From the NCBI GenBank assembly GCA_963756425.1, contig CAVWNW010000015.1, positions 1 through 64,000 of the forward strand: DNA of 64,000 nt. The letters are read 5' to 3'. A program made the translations under genes and the position numbers. Of the stretch, positions 36,350 to 44,805 are shown piece after piece. The notes under the pieces are model-generated. The model had not been told where the DNA came from. It worked only from the letters and a program-made list of their open reading frames with translations, and did no database searches. The stretch's first letter is position 1; the number at the start of each line of letters is the position of its first letter. Source of the stretch: DASQUK01 sp963756425 (GTDB lineage Bacteria > Actinomycetota > Acidimicrobiia > Acidimicrobiales > VFJN01).

Positions 36350-37083
36350 TGCCGCCGGCACCAGAGGAACGGTGGTTCTTCGTGCACCTGCACAAGACGG
36401 CCGGGACGGCCCTGCTCCAGCGGTTGCGCATCGCCCTCGGTGACGACGCGGTCTACCCCACCGCCTCGGACAACTGGACCTATTTCGCCACCATGAACCT
36501 CGAGCTCCTCTGCCGGCGATTTGCCGAGCAGGGCGACCGCATCCGCGTGGTCACCGGCCATTTCCCGCTCTGCGCCACCGAGGTGCTGGGTGCCCCGTTC
36601 CTCACCATGACGGTGTTGCGAGATCCGGTGGAGCGCACGCTCTCGGCGTTGCGGGACATGCGGGAGCGCGACGCGGAGCACCAGGGCAAGCCGTTGGGAG
36701 AGATCTACGCCGACCCCATCAAGTTCCGATGCCTCATCCAGAACCACATGGTGAAGATGCTGGCTATGACGCGCGAGGAGATGACCGATGGGTTCCTCAC
36801 AGTGCTGGACCTCGATGCCACCCACCTCGAGCGCGCCAAGCGGACCCTGGCCGAACGCATCGACGTCTGGGGCGTCCAGGAGCACTTCGAGGAGTTCTGT
36901 GACGAGCTGACGCGGCGCTCGGGATGGGACCTGGGCCAGCCGCGGTTCGCCAATCGCAGCACGCCGCATCCCGCCGAAGACGGGTTGCGCGAGCGCATCG
37001 CCGAGGACAACCAACTCGACATCGAGCTGTACCGGTTCGCGCTCGACCTGCTCGATCAGCGCAGCACAGCGGCCTCGACGTGA
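36349..37083 (+). CDS. sulfotransferase
   Basis: A 244-residue soluble sulfotransferase (Sulfotransfer_2-like). The 5'-phosphosulfate loop is HLHKTAGTALLQRL at 13-26 with the catalytic Lys, and the 3'-phosphate site is TVLRDPVERTLSALRD (near 88). It should move sulfate from PAPS to a sugar hydroxyl of the glycan in the cytoplasm. Its ATG overlaps the giant protein's stop (TGATG) and its own stop overlaps the next ATG in the same way, so the three genes are translationally coupled. Two sulfatases lie downstream, so the locus can probably both add and remove sulfate. PAPS synthesis genes are not in the window. Confidence 0.85.
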   Translation: MPPAPEERWFFVHLHKTAGTALLQRLRIALGDDAVYPTASDNWTYFATMNLELLCRRFAEQGDRIRVVTGHFPLCATEVLGAPFLTMTVLRDPVERTLSALRDMRERDAEHQGKPLGEIYADPIKFRCLIQNHMVKMLAMTREEMTDGFLTVLDLDATHLERAKRTLAERIDVWGVQEHFEEFCDELTRRSGWDLGQPRFANRSTPHPAEDGLRERIAEDNQLDIELYRFALDLLDQRSTAAST

Positions 37084-38090
37084 TGGCCGTAGGCGGGATG
37101 AACACCGCGACGGCGCCGATCCAGGTACGGCCTGCCCGGCCGTCCGACCGGGTGGCGGTGCTCGAGCTGCTGGTGGCGTCGCTCGGTTGGGAGTCCGACC
37201 ACCGCTACAAGGCATTCTTCGATTGGAAGCACGAGCAGAACCCCTTCGGGCGGTCACCCTCGTGGGTTGCCCTGGACGATGGCGCGGTTGTGGGATTCAG
37301 GACCTTCATGCGTTGGGTGCACCGTGCACCATGGGGCGAGCTGCTGCCTGCGGTGCGCGCGGTCGACACCGCCACGCGGCCGAGCCATCAAGGTCGCGGC
37401 ATCTTCCGGCAGCTGACATTGCAGGCACTCGACGATCTGCGGGCCGAGGGAGTCGGCTTCGTCTTCAACACGCCCAACGACCAGAGCCGGCCGGGGTACC
37501 TCAAGATGGGCTGGGTCCCGGTTGGTCGCCTCCCGGCCACCGTGCGCGTCTCGTCCCTCGCCGCCGCGGCGCGGCTCCCTCGAGCGCGGGTGCCGGCCGA
37601 GCTCTGGTCCACCCCGGTGCCCGCGGAGCGTTCGGCCCCGGACGTGCTGGCCGATCCGCGTCTGGACGACCTGCTGGCGTCGGCACCACCAGCCGTGGGA
37701 CTGGCCACGCACCGCACGGCGGACTACCTACGGTGGCGGTACGGATTCGCCCCCCTCGCCTACGGGGCCATCACGCTCAACGATGACCTGCGCCGCGGGT
37801 TGGCCGTCTTCCGCCTCCGCCGGCGCGGCCCCGCCCTGGAGTGCGCCCTGTGCGACGTCATAGCTCCGGCCGGCGACCGGGCTGTGCCGCGGGAGTTGGC
37901 TCGCAGAGTCGCCCGCGCATGCGGCGCCGACTACGTGATACGGATAGGCGGACCGGCCGTCGATCGCAGCGGGTTCGTACGCTTCCCTCGGCAGGGTCCG
38001 ATGCTGACCTGGCACGCTCTGGCGAACGATCCGCCTGGGGGCCGACTCGACGACTGGGCGCTCACGTTAGGCGACGTCGAACTGTTCTGA
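37083..38090 (+). CDS. GNAT-family acyltransferase
   Basis: A 335-residue protein. IQVRPARPSDRVAVLELL starts a GNAT domain, and DTATRPSHQGRGIFRQLTLQAL is the acetyl-CoA-binding motif (Q-x-x-G-x-G/A-like). NTPNDQSRPGYLKMGW is the following strand. The C-terminal half (TADYLRWRYGF onward) resembles the second lobe of FemAB-like or two-domain GNATs, but is too divergent to assign. It could acylate an amino sugar or an amino acid substituent. ATG 37083 overlaps the sulfotransferase stop (TGATG); an in-frame ATG at 37098 is an alternative. Confidence 0.72.
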   Translation: MAVGGMNTATAPIQVRPARPSDRVAVLELLVASLGWESDHRYKAFFDWKHEQNPFGRSPSWVALDDGAVVGFRTFMRWVHRAPWGELLPAVRAVDTATRPSHQGRGIFRQLTLQALDDLRAEGVGFVFNTPNDQSRPGYLKMGWVPVGRLPATVRVSSLAAAARLPRARVPAELWSTPVPAERSAPDVLADPRLDDLLASAPPAVGLATHRTADYLRWRYGFAPLAYGAITLNDDLRRGLAVFRLRRRGPALECALCDVIAPAGDRAVPRELARRVARACGADYVIRIGGPAVDRSGFVRFPRQGPMLTWHALANDPPGGRLDDWALTLGDVELF

Positions 38091-38109
38091 CCTACACGAG
38101 AACTACATC

Positions 38110-38115
38110 AGGAGG
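38110..38115 (+). promoter_or_regulatory. strong ribosome binding site AGGAGG
   Basis: AGGAGG stands four bases before ATG 38120. It is the best anti-16S match noticed in the window and decides the start of the methyltransferase, whose frame is otherwise open back to 37841. Confidence 0.6.
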
Positions 38116-38119
38116 CCAG

Positions 38120-38872
38120 ATGCCGACGCTGGACGTACCCATGAGGTTCAATCGCAGCGCGCATAAGGACCCCGACGCCACGATGGAGAGCGCGGTCTTC
38201 TTGCTCCACTACATGTGTGACCGGTTCGGCGTGCCGGACCTGTCGCAACTGGACGTCCTCGATGTCGGTTGTGGGACGAAGTTCACCCAGGCGTTGCTCC
38301 AAGCGGGACTTCCGATACAGAGCTACGTCGGCGTGGACGTCTACCGCGAGATGATCCACTTCCTTCGGGCGAACGTGTTGGATCCGAGGTTCGAGTACCA
38401 ACACATCGACGTGCACAACGACCTCTACAACCCTGACGCTGCGCCGATGACGGAGCACACCGACCTGGGTGTCGGCGATCGCACCTTCGACGTCATCTGC
38501 CTCTTCTCCGTGTTCACGCACCTCGCACCCGACGACTACGCCACGATGCTGCGGCTGTTGCGTCGCTACGTTCGACCGAACGGTCGACTCATCTACACGC
38601 TCTTCGTCGACGAGCTCACTGATGGTGGCTACGGCTTCATCGACCGCGTGGCGCAAGGCCTGCATACCGGCGATGGATCACGTCCCCACTCGAAGGACGA
38701 GGCACGCGATGTCAAGCCGTTCGTCGACGTCTACCCAGACAAGCCCCTTCTGTGCGCGATGTACTCCCGCGAGTACGCCTTCGACCTGATCGACGGCACC
38801 GGCTGGACACCGCTCGAGCTGCTGCCCCCGAACGAGTTCGCGCAGCACCACTTCATCTGCGCGCCCGCGTAG
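38120..38872 (+). CDS. class I SAM-dependent methyltransferase
   Basis: A 250-residue methyltransferase. LDVLDVGCGTKFTQALL (DVGCGT at 48-53) is the SAM loop, YVGVDVYREMIHFL gives the acidic end of strand 2, FDVICLFSVFTHLAPDDYATMLRLL is motif III/IV of the Methyltransf_11/25 group, and RPNGRLIYTLFVD is the post-motif. The target is probably a sugar or a small acceptor of this locus. It follows the GNAT gene by 29 bases and precedes the sulfatase fusion by 6, so it belongs to the giant A operon. Confidence 0.83.
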   Translation: MPTLDVPMRFNRSAHKDPDATMESAVFLLHYMCDRFGVPDLSQLDVLDVGCGTKFTQALLQAGLPIQSYVGVDVYREMIHFLRANVLDPRFEYQHIDVHNDLYNPDAAPMTEHTDLGVGDRTFDVICLFSVFTHLAPDDYATMLRLLRRYVRPNGRLIYTLFVDELTDGGYGFIDRVAQGLHTGDGSRPHSKDEARDVKPFVDVYPDKPLLCAMYSREYAFDLIDGTGWTPLELLPPNEFAQHHFICAPA

Positions 38873-38878
38873 GGATTG

Positions 38879-41290
38879 ATGGAGCAGATGGTGACCCAGT
38901 CCCCCGACATCGTCCTGTTCCTCACCGACCAGCAGCGGTTCGACCAGCTTGGCTATGCCAGTGACGGTCACTTCGACACGCCCAACCTCGACCGGATCGC
39001 CCGCAGCGGCGTGATCTTCGAGAACGCGTACAGCGCGTCAACGGTCTGTGTGCCGTCTCGGGTCGCGCTCCTGACCGGCGTCGAGCCCCACCGTGTCCCG
39101 ACCCAGGAGAACCAGTACGCCCTGCGGGAGGGCTTCTGGACGGTTGCGCACGAGCTCGGGCGGGGTGGCTACCAGACCGCGCTGATCGGGAAGGCGCACT
39201 TCGCGCCCGTCCACGCCAACCACGGATTCGAGACGCTGCGCCTGTGCGAGCACCTCCAGTCCCAGGGACTCGGGCCCCTGAGCCGTGAGCGTGGCGACGA
39301 GGTCGATGACTATCACCACTGGTTGCTGGAGCAGGGGTACTCCGACTGGCGGCTCGACGACATGGCCTCCCGCGTCCGACAGGCCGCCAAGGGCGACGCC
39401 GCCGAGCTGCGGGGAGAGGTCCGTGTGCAGGTCTTTCCGCACGGCCCGGACGTCCATCCGACCGGCTGGGTGGAGCGCGAGACGACCGAATTCCTGGATC
39501 GTCGCGACCCGCGCCGCCCGCTGTTCCTCGTGGTCTCGTTCCCGCACCCACACGCGCCGTACAACCCACCCGAGCCCTACGCGACGATGTTCGACCCGCT
39601 CGATTACCGGCCGCCCAGGTCCGGGTACGAGGTCAACGAGGGTCTGCCGTTGGCCTATCAACTGGCGTTCCTCGACATTCCCACGCGTCCCGCCGCCGCA
39701 GATCAGGGCAAGCTCCGAGAGATCCAGGCCGCCGTACGTGGTCTGGTCAAGCACATCGACGACGCCATCGGACGCCTTGTGGCTCGTCTGGACCTGTCGT
39801 CGACGCTCGTAGCGTTCACGTCGGACCACGGCGACTATGGGGGGCATCGGGGGATGCTCGGGAAGACGCCGTGGTTCCCGTTCGAAGACCTGGCACGCGT
39901 CCCCCTGCTCTACGCCGGACACGGAGTTGCCGGTGGCCGAGTCGAATCCGGACTCGTGCAGAGCTACGACGTCGCCCTCACGGCATTGGACTACGCCGGC
40001 GTCGGCCCCGGCGAGCTCGACTTCGACAGCCGCAGCCTGCGGCCGATACTCGCCGGGCGGGCGAAAGACACGGATCTCGAGCGCTCGGTCTTCTCGTGCA
40101 CCGGGATGCCGTGGGCGATGGTCCGCCACGGGAAGTACAAGTACTTCTCTCATAGCGACGAACAGGCGGCGATGCTGTTTGACCTGGCGGAGGACCCGAC
40201 CGAGAGCGCCAATCTCGCTGCGGACCCAAGGTACGCGGACGTGAGGCGCGACCTGTCCGAACGGCTCGCACGACGCATCGCGAAGCCTTCGCTCGATCAC
40301 GGCACCGCTCTGACCCGGAGTCATCGACATGTGACGACACCGGAGTCAGCCTTCGTCTTCAACATCGTCTGGACGGGGTCGGTCTTCCCGTATCTGCGCC
40401 ACTTCGTGGCCAGCCAACTGCGCTACAGCGGCGCTCGGTTTCGCTTCGTGGCCAACGGTTGCCCGCCCGACCAGGTGCGGACCATGGAGGAGTTCGCGGC
40501 GACAACGGACGACAGGGTTCTCGAGGTCTTCGTGTCCTCGACGACAATGGGCCGACACGGTGCCGCCCTCGATGCGGTCTTCGAGGCACGCGACGACGGC
40601 GAGTTTTTTTGCTTCGTCGACCCGGACATCCTCGCCGAGCGCCCTTATCTGGCTGAGTTCGCCGACGTGCTCGACGACACGTGCGCCGGTGTGACGTCCG
40701 GCAAGGGCGTCTGGACGGACAGCGTGGTCGTTCCCCCCGGCCACCCGGGCGTGCCGGGCGAGTGCTTCTACTCCCAGGATGGCTACCTGTTCGGAAGCCC
40801 GCACTTCGCGATGTACCGGCGCGCGCCCTTGCGAGAGACGGTCACACGCTGGGGGGCAGGGTTCGACGCCGCGGTTGCCGACCTCAGCCAGGATGCCCAG
40901 GATGTCCTGACCTCGGCCGGGCACACCTACTGGATTTACGACACCGGCAAGATCGTCAACATCCTGCTCCAGGAAGGTGGCCACCGGCTCCACCATCTGG
41001 AGCACCCAGCGTTGCTCCATGTCGGGGGCATGTCGCACTACCTGGCGCCCCCAAAGGGGCGTGGCGAATCGCGGGCCGCCGGCGAGGCCTCGGACCTGGG
41101 ACTGCCGTGGCCGGCGGCTCGGCTGGAGGTTGCGCGCTACACCGCGTCCCTATTGCGGGCGCTGTCCCATGGCGAACCGCCGCCGGACCCGCCGTCCGGT
41201 ATCGGCGGCGATCTGGCGGGACGACTCGACCGGGTGCGAACCGCGGTGTCGAACCTGTTCGCGCCGACCGTCGACCTCCAGGCACGATAG
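38879..41290 (+). CDS. Cys-type sulfatase fused to putative GT-A domain
   Basis: 803 residues in one ORF. Residues about 1-475 are an arylsulfatase-family hydrolase: PDIVLFLTDQQRFDQLGYAS with metal Asp, the formylglycine motif CVPSR, GKAHFAPVHANHGF, SFPHPHAPYNPP and FTSDHGDYGGHRGM. It needs formylglycine-generating enzyme encoded elsewhere. Residues about 485-803 match the putative GT-A protein at 27214-28188, including VDPDI and the MSHYLAPP end. A standalone homologue of the first half is at 49511. At the join, CTCTGACC offers a stop in another frame, and a GTG at 40330 with GGAG upstream could start a second gene. The fusion might therefore be an indel artefact. Start ATG 38879; 38888 is an alternative. 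Confidence 0.75.
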   Translation: MEQMVTQSPDIVLFLTDQQRFDQLGYASDGHFDTPNLDRIARSGVIFENAYSASTVCVPSRVALLTGVEPHRVPTQENQYALREGFWTVAHELGRGGYQTALIGKAHFAPVHANHGFETLRLCEHLQSQGLGPLSRERGDEVDDYHHWLLEQGYSDWRLDDMASRVRQAAKGDAAELRGEVRVQVFPHGPDVHPTGWVERETTEFLDRRDPRRPLFLVVSFPHPHAPYNPPEPYATMFDPLDYRPPRSGYEVNEGLPLAYQLAFLDIPTRPAAADQGKLREIQAAVRGLVKHIDDAIGRLVARLDLSSTLVAFTSDHGDYGGHRGMLGKTPWFPFEDLARVPLLYAGHGVAGGRVESGLVQSYDVALTALDYAGVGPGELDFDSRSLRPILAGRAKDTDLERSVFSCTGMPWAMVRHGKYKYFSHSDEQAAMLFDLAEDPTESANLAADPRYADVRRDLSERLARRIAKPSLDHGTALTRSHRHVTTPESAFVFNIVWTGSVFPYLRHFVASQLRYSGARFRFVANGCPPDQVRTMEEFAATTDDRVLEVFVSSTTMGRHGAALDAVFEARDDGEFFCFVDPDILAERPYLAEFADVLDDTCAGVTSGKGVWTDSVVVPPGHPGVPGECFYSQDGYLFGSPHFAMYRRAPLRETVTRWGAGFDAAVADLSQDAQDVLTSAGHTYWIYDTGKIVNILLQEGGHRLHHLEHPALLHVGGMSHYLAPPKGRGESRAAGEASDLGLPWPAARLEVARYTASLLRALSHGEPPPDPPSGIGGDLAGRLDRVRTAVSNLFAPTVDLQAR

Positions 41291-41335
41291 GGCTTGGACG
41301 GCTCTACCGGGCTGGCGCCGGGGCCACCTTCGGGC

Positions 41336-42388
41336 TCAGGCCGGCCGGGCCGCCTGCCCGTAGCGGGCGGGATCGGCCACGTAGCGGTCGAGGAAGGCCT
41401 CGAGCAGCTCGGCAGTCATGTCCCAGTCGAACCGCAGGACGTAGGCGCGACCGGCGACTGCAAGCGCGACACGACGGTCCTCGTCGTCGAGCAGTGACAA
41501 GACATGATCACTCAACGCTGCGACATCCCCGCATGGCGCGACTAGCGCAGTGTCGTGGTGCAGGGCGTAGTCGTGCGAACCCCCGTTGTCCGTAGTCACG
41601 AGCGCCGCGCCGCACGCCATTGCCTCGACGTTGGTCAATCCGAAACCCTCGACCCAGCTCGTGCAGAGGAACACACGGCTCGTGTTGTAGATCTCGTCGA
41701 CGAGCTGCGCGCTCGGCGGCTGGCTGACGAACGTGACCCATGACGGCAGGGCCTGCTGTGGCGGCTGCGCCCCGAACGCCACCACCTCGAGATCCGGCAC
41801 ACCTCGCCTGACGCGCTCGACGACGTCTATGGCCAGCTCCGAGCCCTTCTGCAGGTGCGGGCTGTAGCAGAAGGAGACGCGTGGTGGACGCGTCCTGATC
41901 GGTCGGGTCAGTCGGTAAGTGTCGTGATGGACTCCCACCGGAACATGAACAAGCTCGTTGTCGGGTACGCCGAGCTCGCGTCCCACCTCGACCAGCCAGC
42001 CGGCGACACACACCTTGGGGCATGGAGCTTCGTACGCGTGGCGCTCGATCGATTCGTCGAACATCTTGTAGCCCTGGATGAGCACGACGGGTAGCCCCGA
42101 CTGCGGCGCCATCTGGCGGTCGAACGAAAACCCGAAGAAGACGTCGCCATCGGGGATCGAGGGAAGGTCGCTGGGGCCCGCGGGGGTGAAGTGATGGCTG
42201 ACCCCGTCGGGGAACGAGAACCAGGCGACGTCGTCCATCGTCGACGCGGTCGCGCCGAAGAAGTTCACGTGGTAGAGGTGGACGTCATGGCCACGCCTGG
42301 CCAACGCCGCGGCGATCTCGTAGACGACCGCGACACCGCCGCTCGGATGCCGCGAGCTCGGGGCGATGAAGATCAGTCGCATGCGCAT
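41336..42388 (-). CDS. GT4-like glycosyltransferase (GT-B fold)
   Basis: A 350-residue paralogue of the GT4 at 29162. MRLIFIAPSSRHPSGGVAVVYEIAAALARRGHDVHLY is the acceptor domain; VLIQGYKMFDES and PKVCVAGWLVEVG are local-subfamily blocks; SWVEGFGLTNVEAMACGAALV is the E-x7-E donor motif. TDNGGSHDYALHHDTALVA and EAFLDRYVADPARYG match the relic at 24996. A minus-strand TAGTCT at 42437-42442 may give it its own promoter, 48 bases upstream. Otherwise it is the last gene after a methyltransferase and a truncated SDR. It converges on the sulfatase fusion with 45 bases between. Confidence 0.82.
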   Translation of the reverse strand: MRMRLIFIAPSSRHPSGGVAVVYEIAAALARRGHDVHLYHVNFFGATASTMDDVAWFSFPDGVSHHFTPAGPSDLPSIPDGDVFFGFSFDRQMAPQSGLPVVLIQGYKMFDESIERHAYEAPCPKVCVAGWLVEVGRELGVPDNELVHVPVGVHHDTYRLTRPIRTRPPRVSFCYSPHLQKGSELAIDVVERVRRGVPDLEVVAFGAQPPQQALPSWVTFVSQPPSAQLVDEIYNTSRVFLCTSWVEGFGLTNVEAMACGAALVTTDNGGSHDYALHHDTALVAPCGDVAALSDHVLSLLDDEDRRVALAVAGRAYVLRFDWDMTAELLEAFLDRYVADPARYGQAARPA

Positions 42389-42479
42389 GCCGGTCGTGTG
42401 TCGGTGTCGGGGATCTGCGCTCCGAAGCGGGGGATCAGACTAATGGGCCGCATGTTCCACAGGTCGTCCACCGGACGTG

Positions 42480-43175
42480 TCAAAAGCGGAGGCGCCGATA
42501 GATCGGCCATGGCAGGTGGCGGAGCCCGAACGTGATCGCCCTCCAGTAGCGCGGCAGGTACGTCAGCCTGTGGTTGCGCTGCAGGCCATCGACCACGGAG
42601 CGGGCGATCCGGTGGGGGTCCGCCGGTGGCAGCAGGAGCCGCCTCCCGGAGGCCATGGCGGTGTCGACGTAGCCCACCGCGTAGACCTGCACGCGCACCG
42701 CGGTCCCGGCGAGACGATGCTGGAGCGACTGACCGTAATGCTCCAGCGCCGCCTTGGCCGCGCCGTAGACGACGTTGCGCCCCCCGGGGTGCGGCGGCAG
42801 CAATGCTCGAGAAGAGCACGATCGTCCCCCTGCCCTGGCGCTCGAAGCTTTCGACGAAGGCGCCGACGAGGGTGGCGACACCCAGGAAGTTCGTCTGGAC
42901 GAGCGTGGTCGTCACTGCCGGCGCCGCGATGCCGTCGTCACCGTCGTCCACGGCACCCGCGGTGACGAGGATGGCATCGACCTCACCGAGCGGCGCGAAG
43001 CACCCGGCCGCGTACCACGCGAAGGGGCCCGGGCCCTCCAGCACCGCACGGAGGTCCTATAGCGGTTGGGTCGCACCAGCGCACCCCAGCAGTCCTCCGT
43101 GCCGTCGAAGCTCACCTGCACTTGGCATGCGCCGGGCCGCGCGTCGGTCCTGTCCCCGACCGTCCTCGACGTCAT
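42480..43175 (-). pseudogene. short-chain dehydrogenase lacking its N-terminal nucleotide-binding motif, frameshifted
   Basis: Recognisable SDR core: VDAILVTAGAV (NNAG equivalent), TNFLGVATLVGAFV, GTIVLFSSIAA and, after a frame change in a run of six G near 42784, YGAAKAALEHYG with the catalytic Tyr-x3-Lys. The pattern resembles DprE2-like reductases that make arabinose or similar carriers. The start at 43175 overlaps the methyltransferase stop (ATGA), but only about 40 residues precede the core. None of the three frames there shows the TGxxxGIG motif, and the frame changes again near 43050. Five G at the first break restores that part; the missing N-terminus is not so easily explained. It is either a decayed gene or a locally bad assembly. 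Confidence 0.55.
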
Positions 43176-43864
43176 GACATCGCGGTCACGCTGGGCCCGG
43201 GCTTGGTGGCGACGACGAGGAACTGGCGGCCGAGCAGCCGCCATGCGGGCCGGAGCCGTAGGTAGGCGCGGATCGCGAAGGAGGGAGGAGCGCGCCGCCG
43301 ACCCGCCAACGTGTAGGGCAGGAACCGGTCGATGACGCGCTCCGGACGGAAGCCCGCGAGGTCGAGCGCCTCGGTCAACGAACGGGCAGTCAGCGGGATG
43401 ATGTGATCGAAGAAGTCCCAGTACTGGCCTTTGGCGTAGCGGATGTCGGGACCGAGGCACACGATCCTGGCTCCGGGCCGCAGGCACCGGAACGCCTCGC
43501 CGAGCGCGGCCAGGATCGCGTCCCTGCTGGGGAGGTGCTCGAGGAAGTTGCTGGTGAAGACGAGGTCCAGCGAGCTGTCGGGCAGCGGCCAGCGCTCCGC
43601 CGCCGACTGGTAGTACAGGACCACGCCCTCGTCGACGTGTCGGCCCGCGTCGGCGTTCAGGTCGATCCCGTACCGGCGCGGCACGGCCACCCGGTTGATG
43701 AACGCACCCCACCCACAGCCGAGATCCAGCACGGCCTCGGCACCATCGACATAGCGGGAAAACCATGCGTCGACGAGCACCTGCCAGACCGCTGCCCGCC
43801 CGGCCTGCTCCGCCTCGAACCGCCTCCGGTACTGGGCCGCCAGGACCGACTCGGATGTGATCAT
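43172..43864 (-). CDS. class I SAM-dependent methyltransferase
   Basis: A 230-residue methyltransferase. AVLDLGCGWGAFINRVA is the SAM loop, YGIDLNADAGRHVDEGV the end of strand 2, LDLVFTSNFLEHLPSRDAILAAL motif IV in the Methyltransf_11 style, and CLRPGARIVCLGPDIRY the post-motif. The last third (LPYTLAGRRRAPPSFAIRAYL) is a hydrophobic, basic extension seen in methyltransferases of glycan loci. It heads a minus operon with the SDR (ATGA overlap) and GT4. Its ATG follows CTGGGGG within the leader element shared with the PhyH gene. Confidence 0.82.
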   Translation of the reverse strand: MITSESVLAAQYRRRFEAEQAGRAAVWQVLVDAWFSRYVDGAEAVLDLGCGWGAFINRVAVPRRYGIDLNADAGRHVDEGVVLYYQSAAERWPLPDSSLDLVFTSNFLEHLPSRDAILAALGEAFRCLRPGARIVCLGPDIRYAKGQYWDFFDHIIPLTARSLTEALDLAGFRPERVIDRFLPYTLAGRRRAPPSFAIRAYLRLRPAWRLLGRQFLVVATKPGPSVTAMS

Positions 43865-43867
43865 CAG

Positions 43868-43889
43868 CCCCCAGATCGTCGAATGGCCC
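43868..43889 (-). promoter_or_regulatory. conserved 22-base leader element, copy 2
   Basis: The minus strand reads GGGCCATTCGACGATCTGG and then GGG, three bases before ATG 43864. It differs at two positions from the copy before the PhyH gene (32904-32925). In both cases a TAGGGT -10 box lies upstream at similar distance. The coding sequences that follow are unrelated, so the match is not due to gene duplication alone. Confidence 0.45.
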
Positions 43890-43900
43890 GCTACGCCCGC

Positions 43901-43960
43901 ACCCTAGCCCTGCTGCCTTGCCCGATCCCCTCCCACGCCCGGGGTTCGATGGGCTAGCTT
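43901..43960. promoter_or_regulatory. divergent promoters, methyltransferase and GT2 operons
   Basis: Minus-strand GCTAGGGT has TAGGGT at 43901-43906, 36 bases before ATG 43864. Plus-strand GCTAGCTT has TAGCTT at 43955-43960, 53 bases before ATG 44014. The arrangement repeats that at 32938-33002. Confidence 0.4.
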
Positions 43961-44013
43961 GCCGCCACTGGGCGGTGTCGTCGTGCGGAGGGTGCAGCTG
44001 GGGTACTGGGGAC

Positions 44014-44805
44014 ATGAGCACCGAAGGCAGTACCCGGTCGGGCGTTGCGCGCCTCGGTGCGCCCGTGAACGGCGACGGAGCATCCGGCGACCGGCGGAAC
44101 AGCGTGAGCGTGTTCTTCCCCGTGCACAACGACGAGGCCACCGTTAGACGAGTCACGGAGAAGGCGTTACGGGTGTGCGGTGAGATCGCCGACACCTACG
44201 AGGTCGTCATCGTCGACGACGGAAGCCCTGACGCGTCGGGTCGGATCGCCGACGCCCTGGCCAGCGAGTACAACGCGGTCAGCGTGGTACACCACCCGCG
44301 GAATCTGGGCTATGGGGCCGCAGTGCGGTCTGGCCTGGCGGCGAGCCGGTACGAATGGGTCTGCTTCACCGACGGCGACGACGAGTATGACCTCCGGGAC
44401 CTCAAGAAGCTGTGGCGGCTCCGGCAGCACTACGACCTGATCATCACGTTCCGTTACGTGCGCCGCTACTCCGGGTTCAGGATCCTGATCTCACGTGTGT
44501 ACAACGTTGTCCTCCGGCACCTGGTGAGCAAGTCCCTGGTCGACGAGTTGACCCTGGAGGCCCCCAGCCCATTCATCGGGGCAGAGATCGCCATCAAGTC
44601 GATGCTGAAGGGCTACCGCGTCGGCGAGCTGGGCATCCAGACGTACCCCCGCGAGTTCGGCAGGGGTAGCTCCACGTCGCCCCACAACATCTACCGCACG
44701 ATCGTCGACATGGTCCGCTGCTACCGGCGTGTGTTCTCCACGGATTACGAGCTTCCGGAGGGGGAGCCGGGGCGTGAGGCGGCTCCCGTGGCGACGCGAC
44801 GATGA
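44014..44805 (+). CDS. GT2 glycosyltransferase, polyprenyl-phosphate sugar synthase type
   Basis: A 263-residue GT-A enzyme. SVSVFFPVHNDEATVRRVTEKAL opens the fold, YEVVIVDDGSPDASGRIADAL binds the nucleotide, HPRNLGYGAAVRSGL follows, and WVCFTDGDDEYDLRDLKKL has the D-x-D. It resembles dolichol-phosphate-mannose synthase-like GT2 proteins without C-terminal membrane helices. It would make the polyprenyl-phosphate sugar that GT-C enzymes use, and it is coupled (ATGA) to a GT-C-like gene, a fitting donor/transferase pair. GTG- or ATG-initiated extensions upstream to 43918 are possible but lack homology. Confidence 0.83.
   Translation: MSTEGSTRSGVARLGAPVNGDGASGDRRNSVSVFFPVHNDEATVRRVTEKALRVCGEIADTYEVVIVDDGSPDASGRIADALASEYNAVSVVHHPRNLGYGAAVRSGLAASRYEWVCFTDGDDEYDLRDLKKLWRLRQHYDLIITFRYVRRYSGFRILISRVYNVVLRHLVSKSLVDELTLEAPSPFIGAEIAIKSMLKGYRVGELGIQTYPREFGRGSSTSPHNIYRTIVDMVRCYRRVFSTDYELPEGEPGREAAPVATRR

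Noticed and set aside
42373..42453. 26-codon ORF (MRPISLIPRF...) before the GT4 gene at 42388
   Set aside because: It resembles the mini-ORF before Wzt, but has a weak ribosome site and ends inside the GT4 5' end. Probably just the tail of the SDR's wrong frame.
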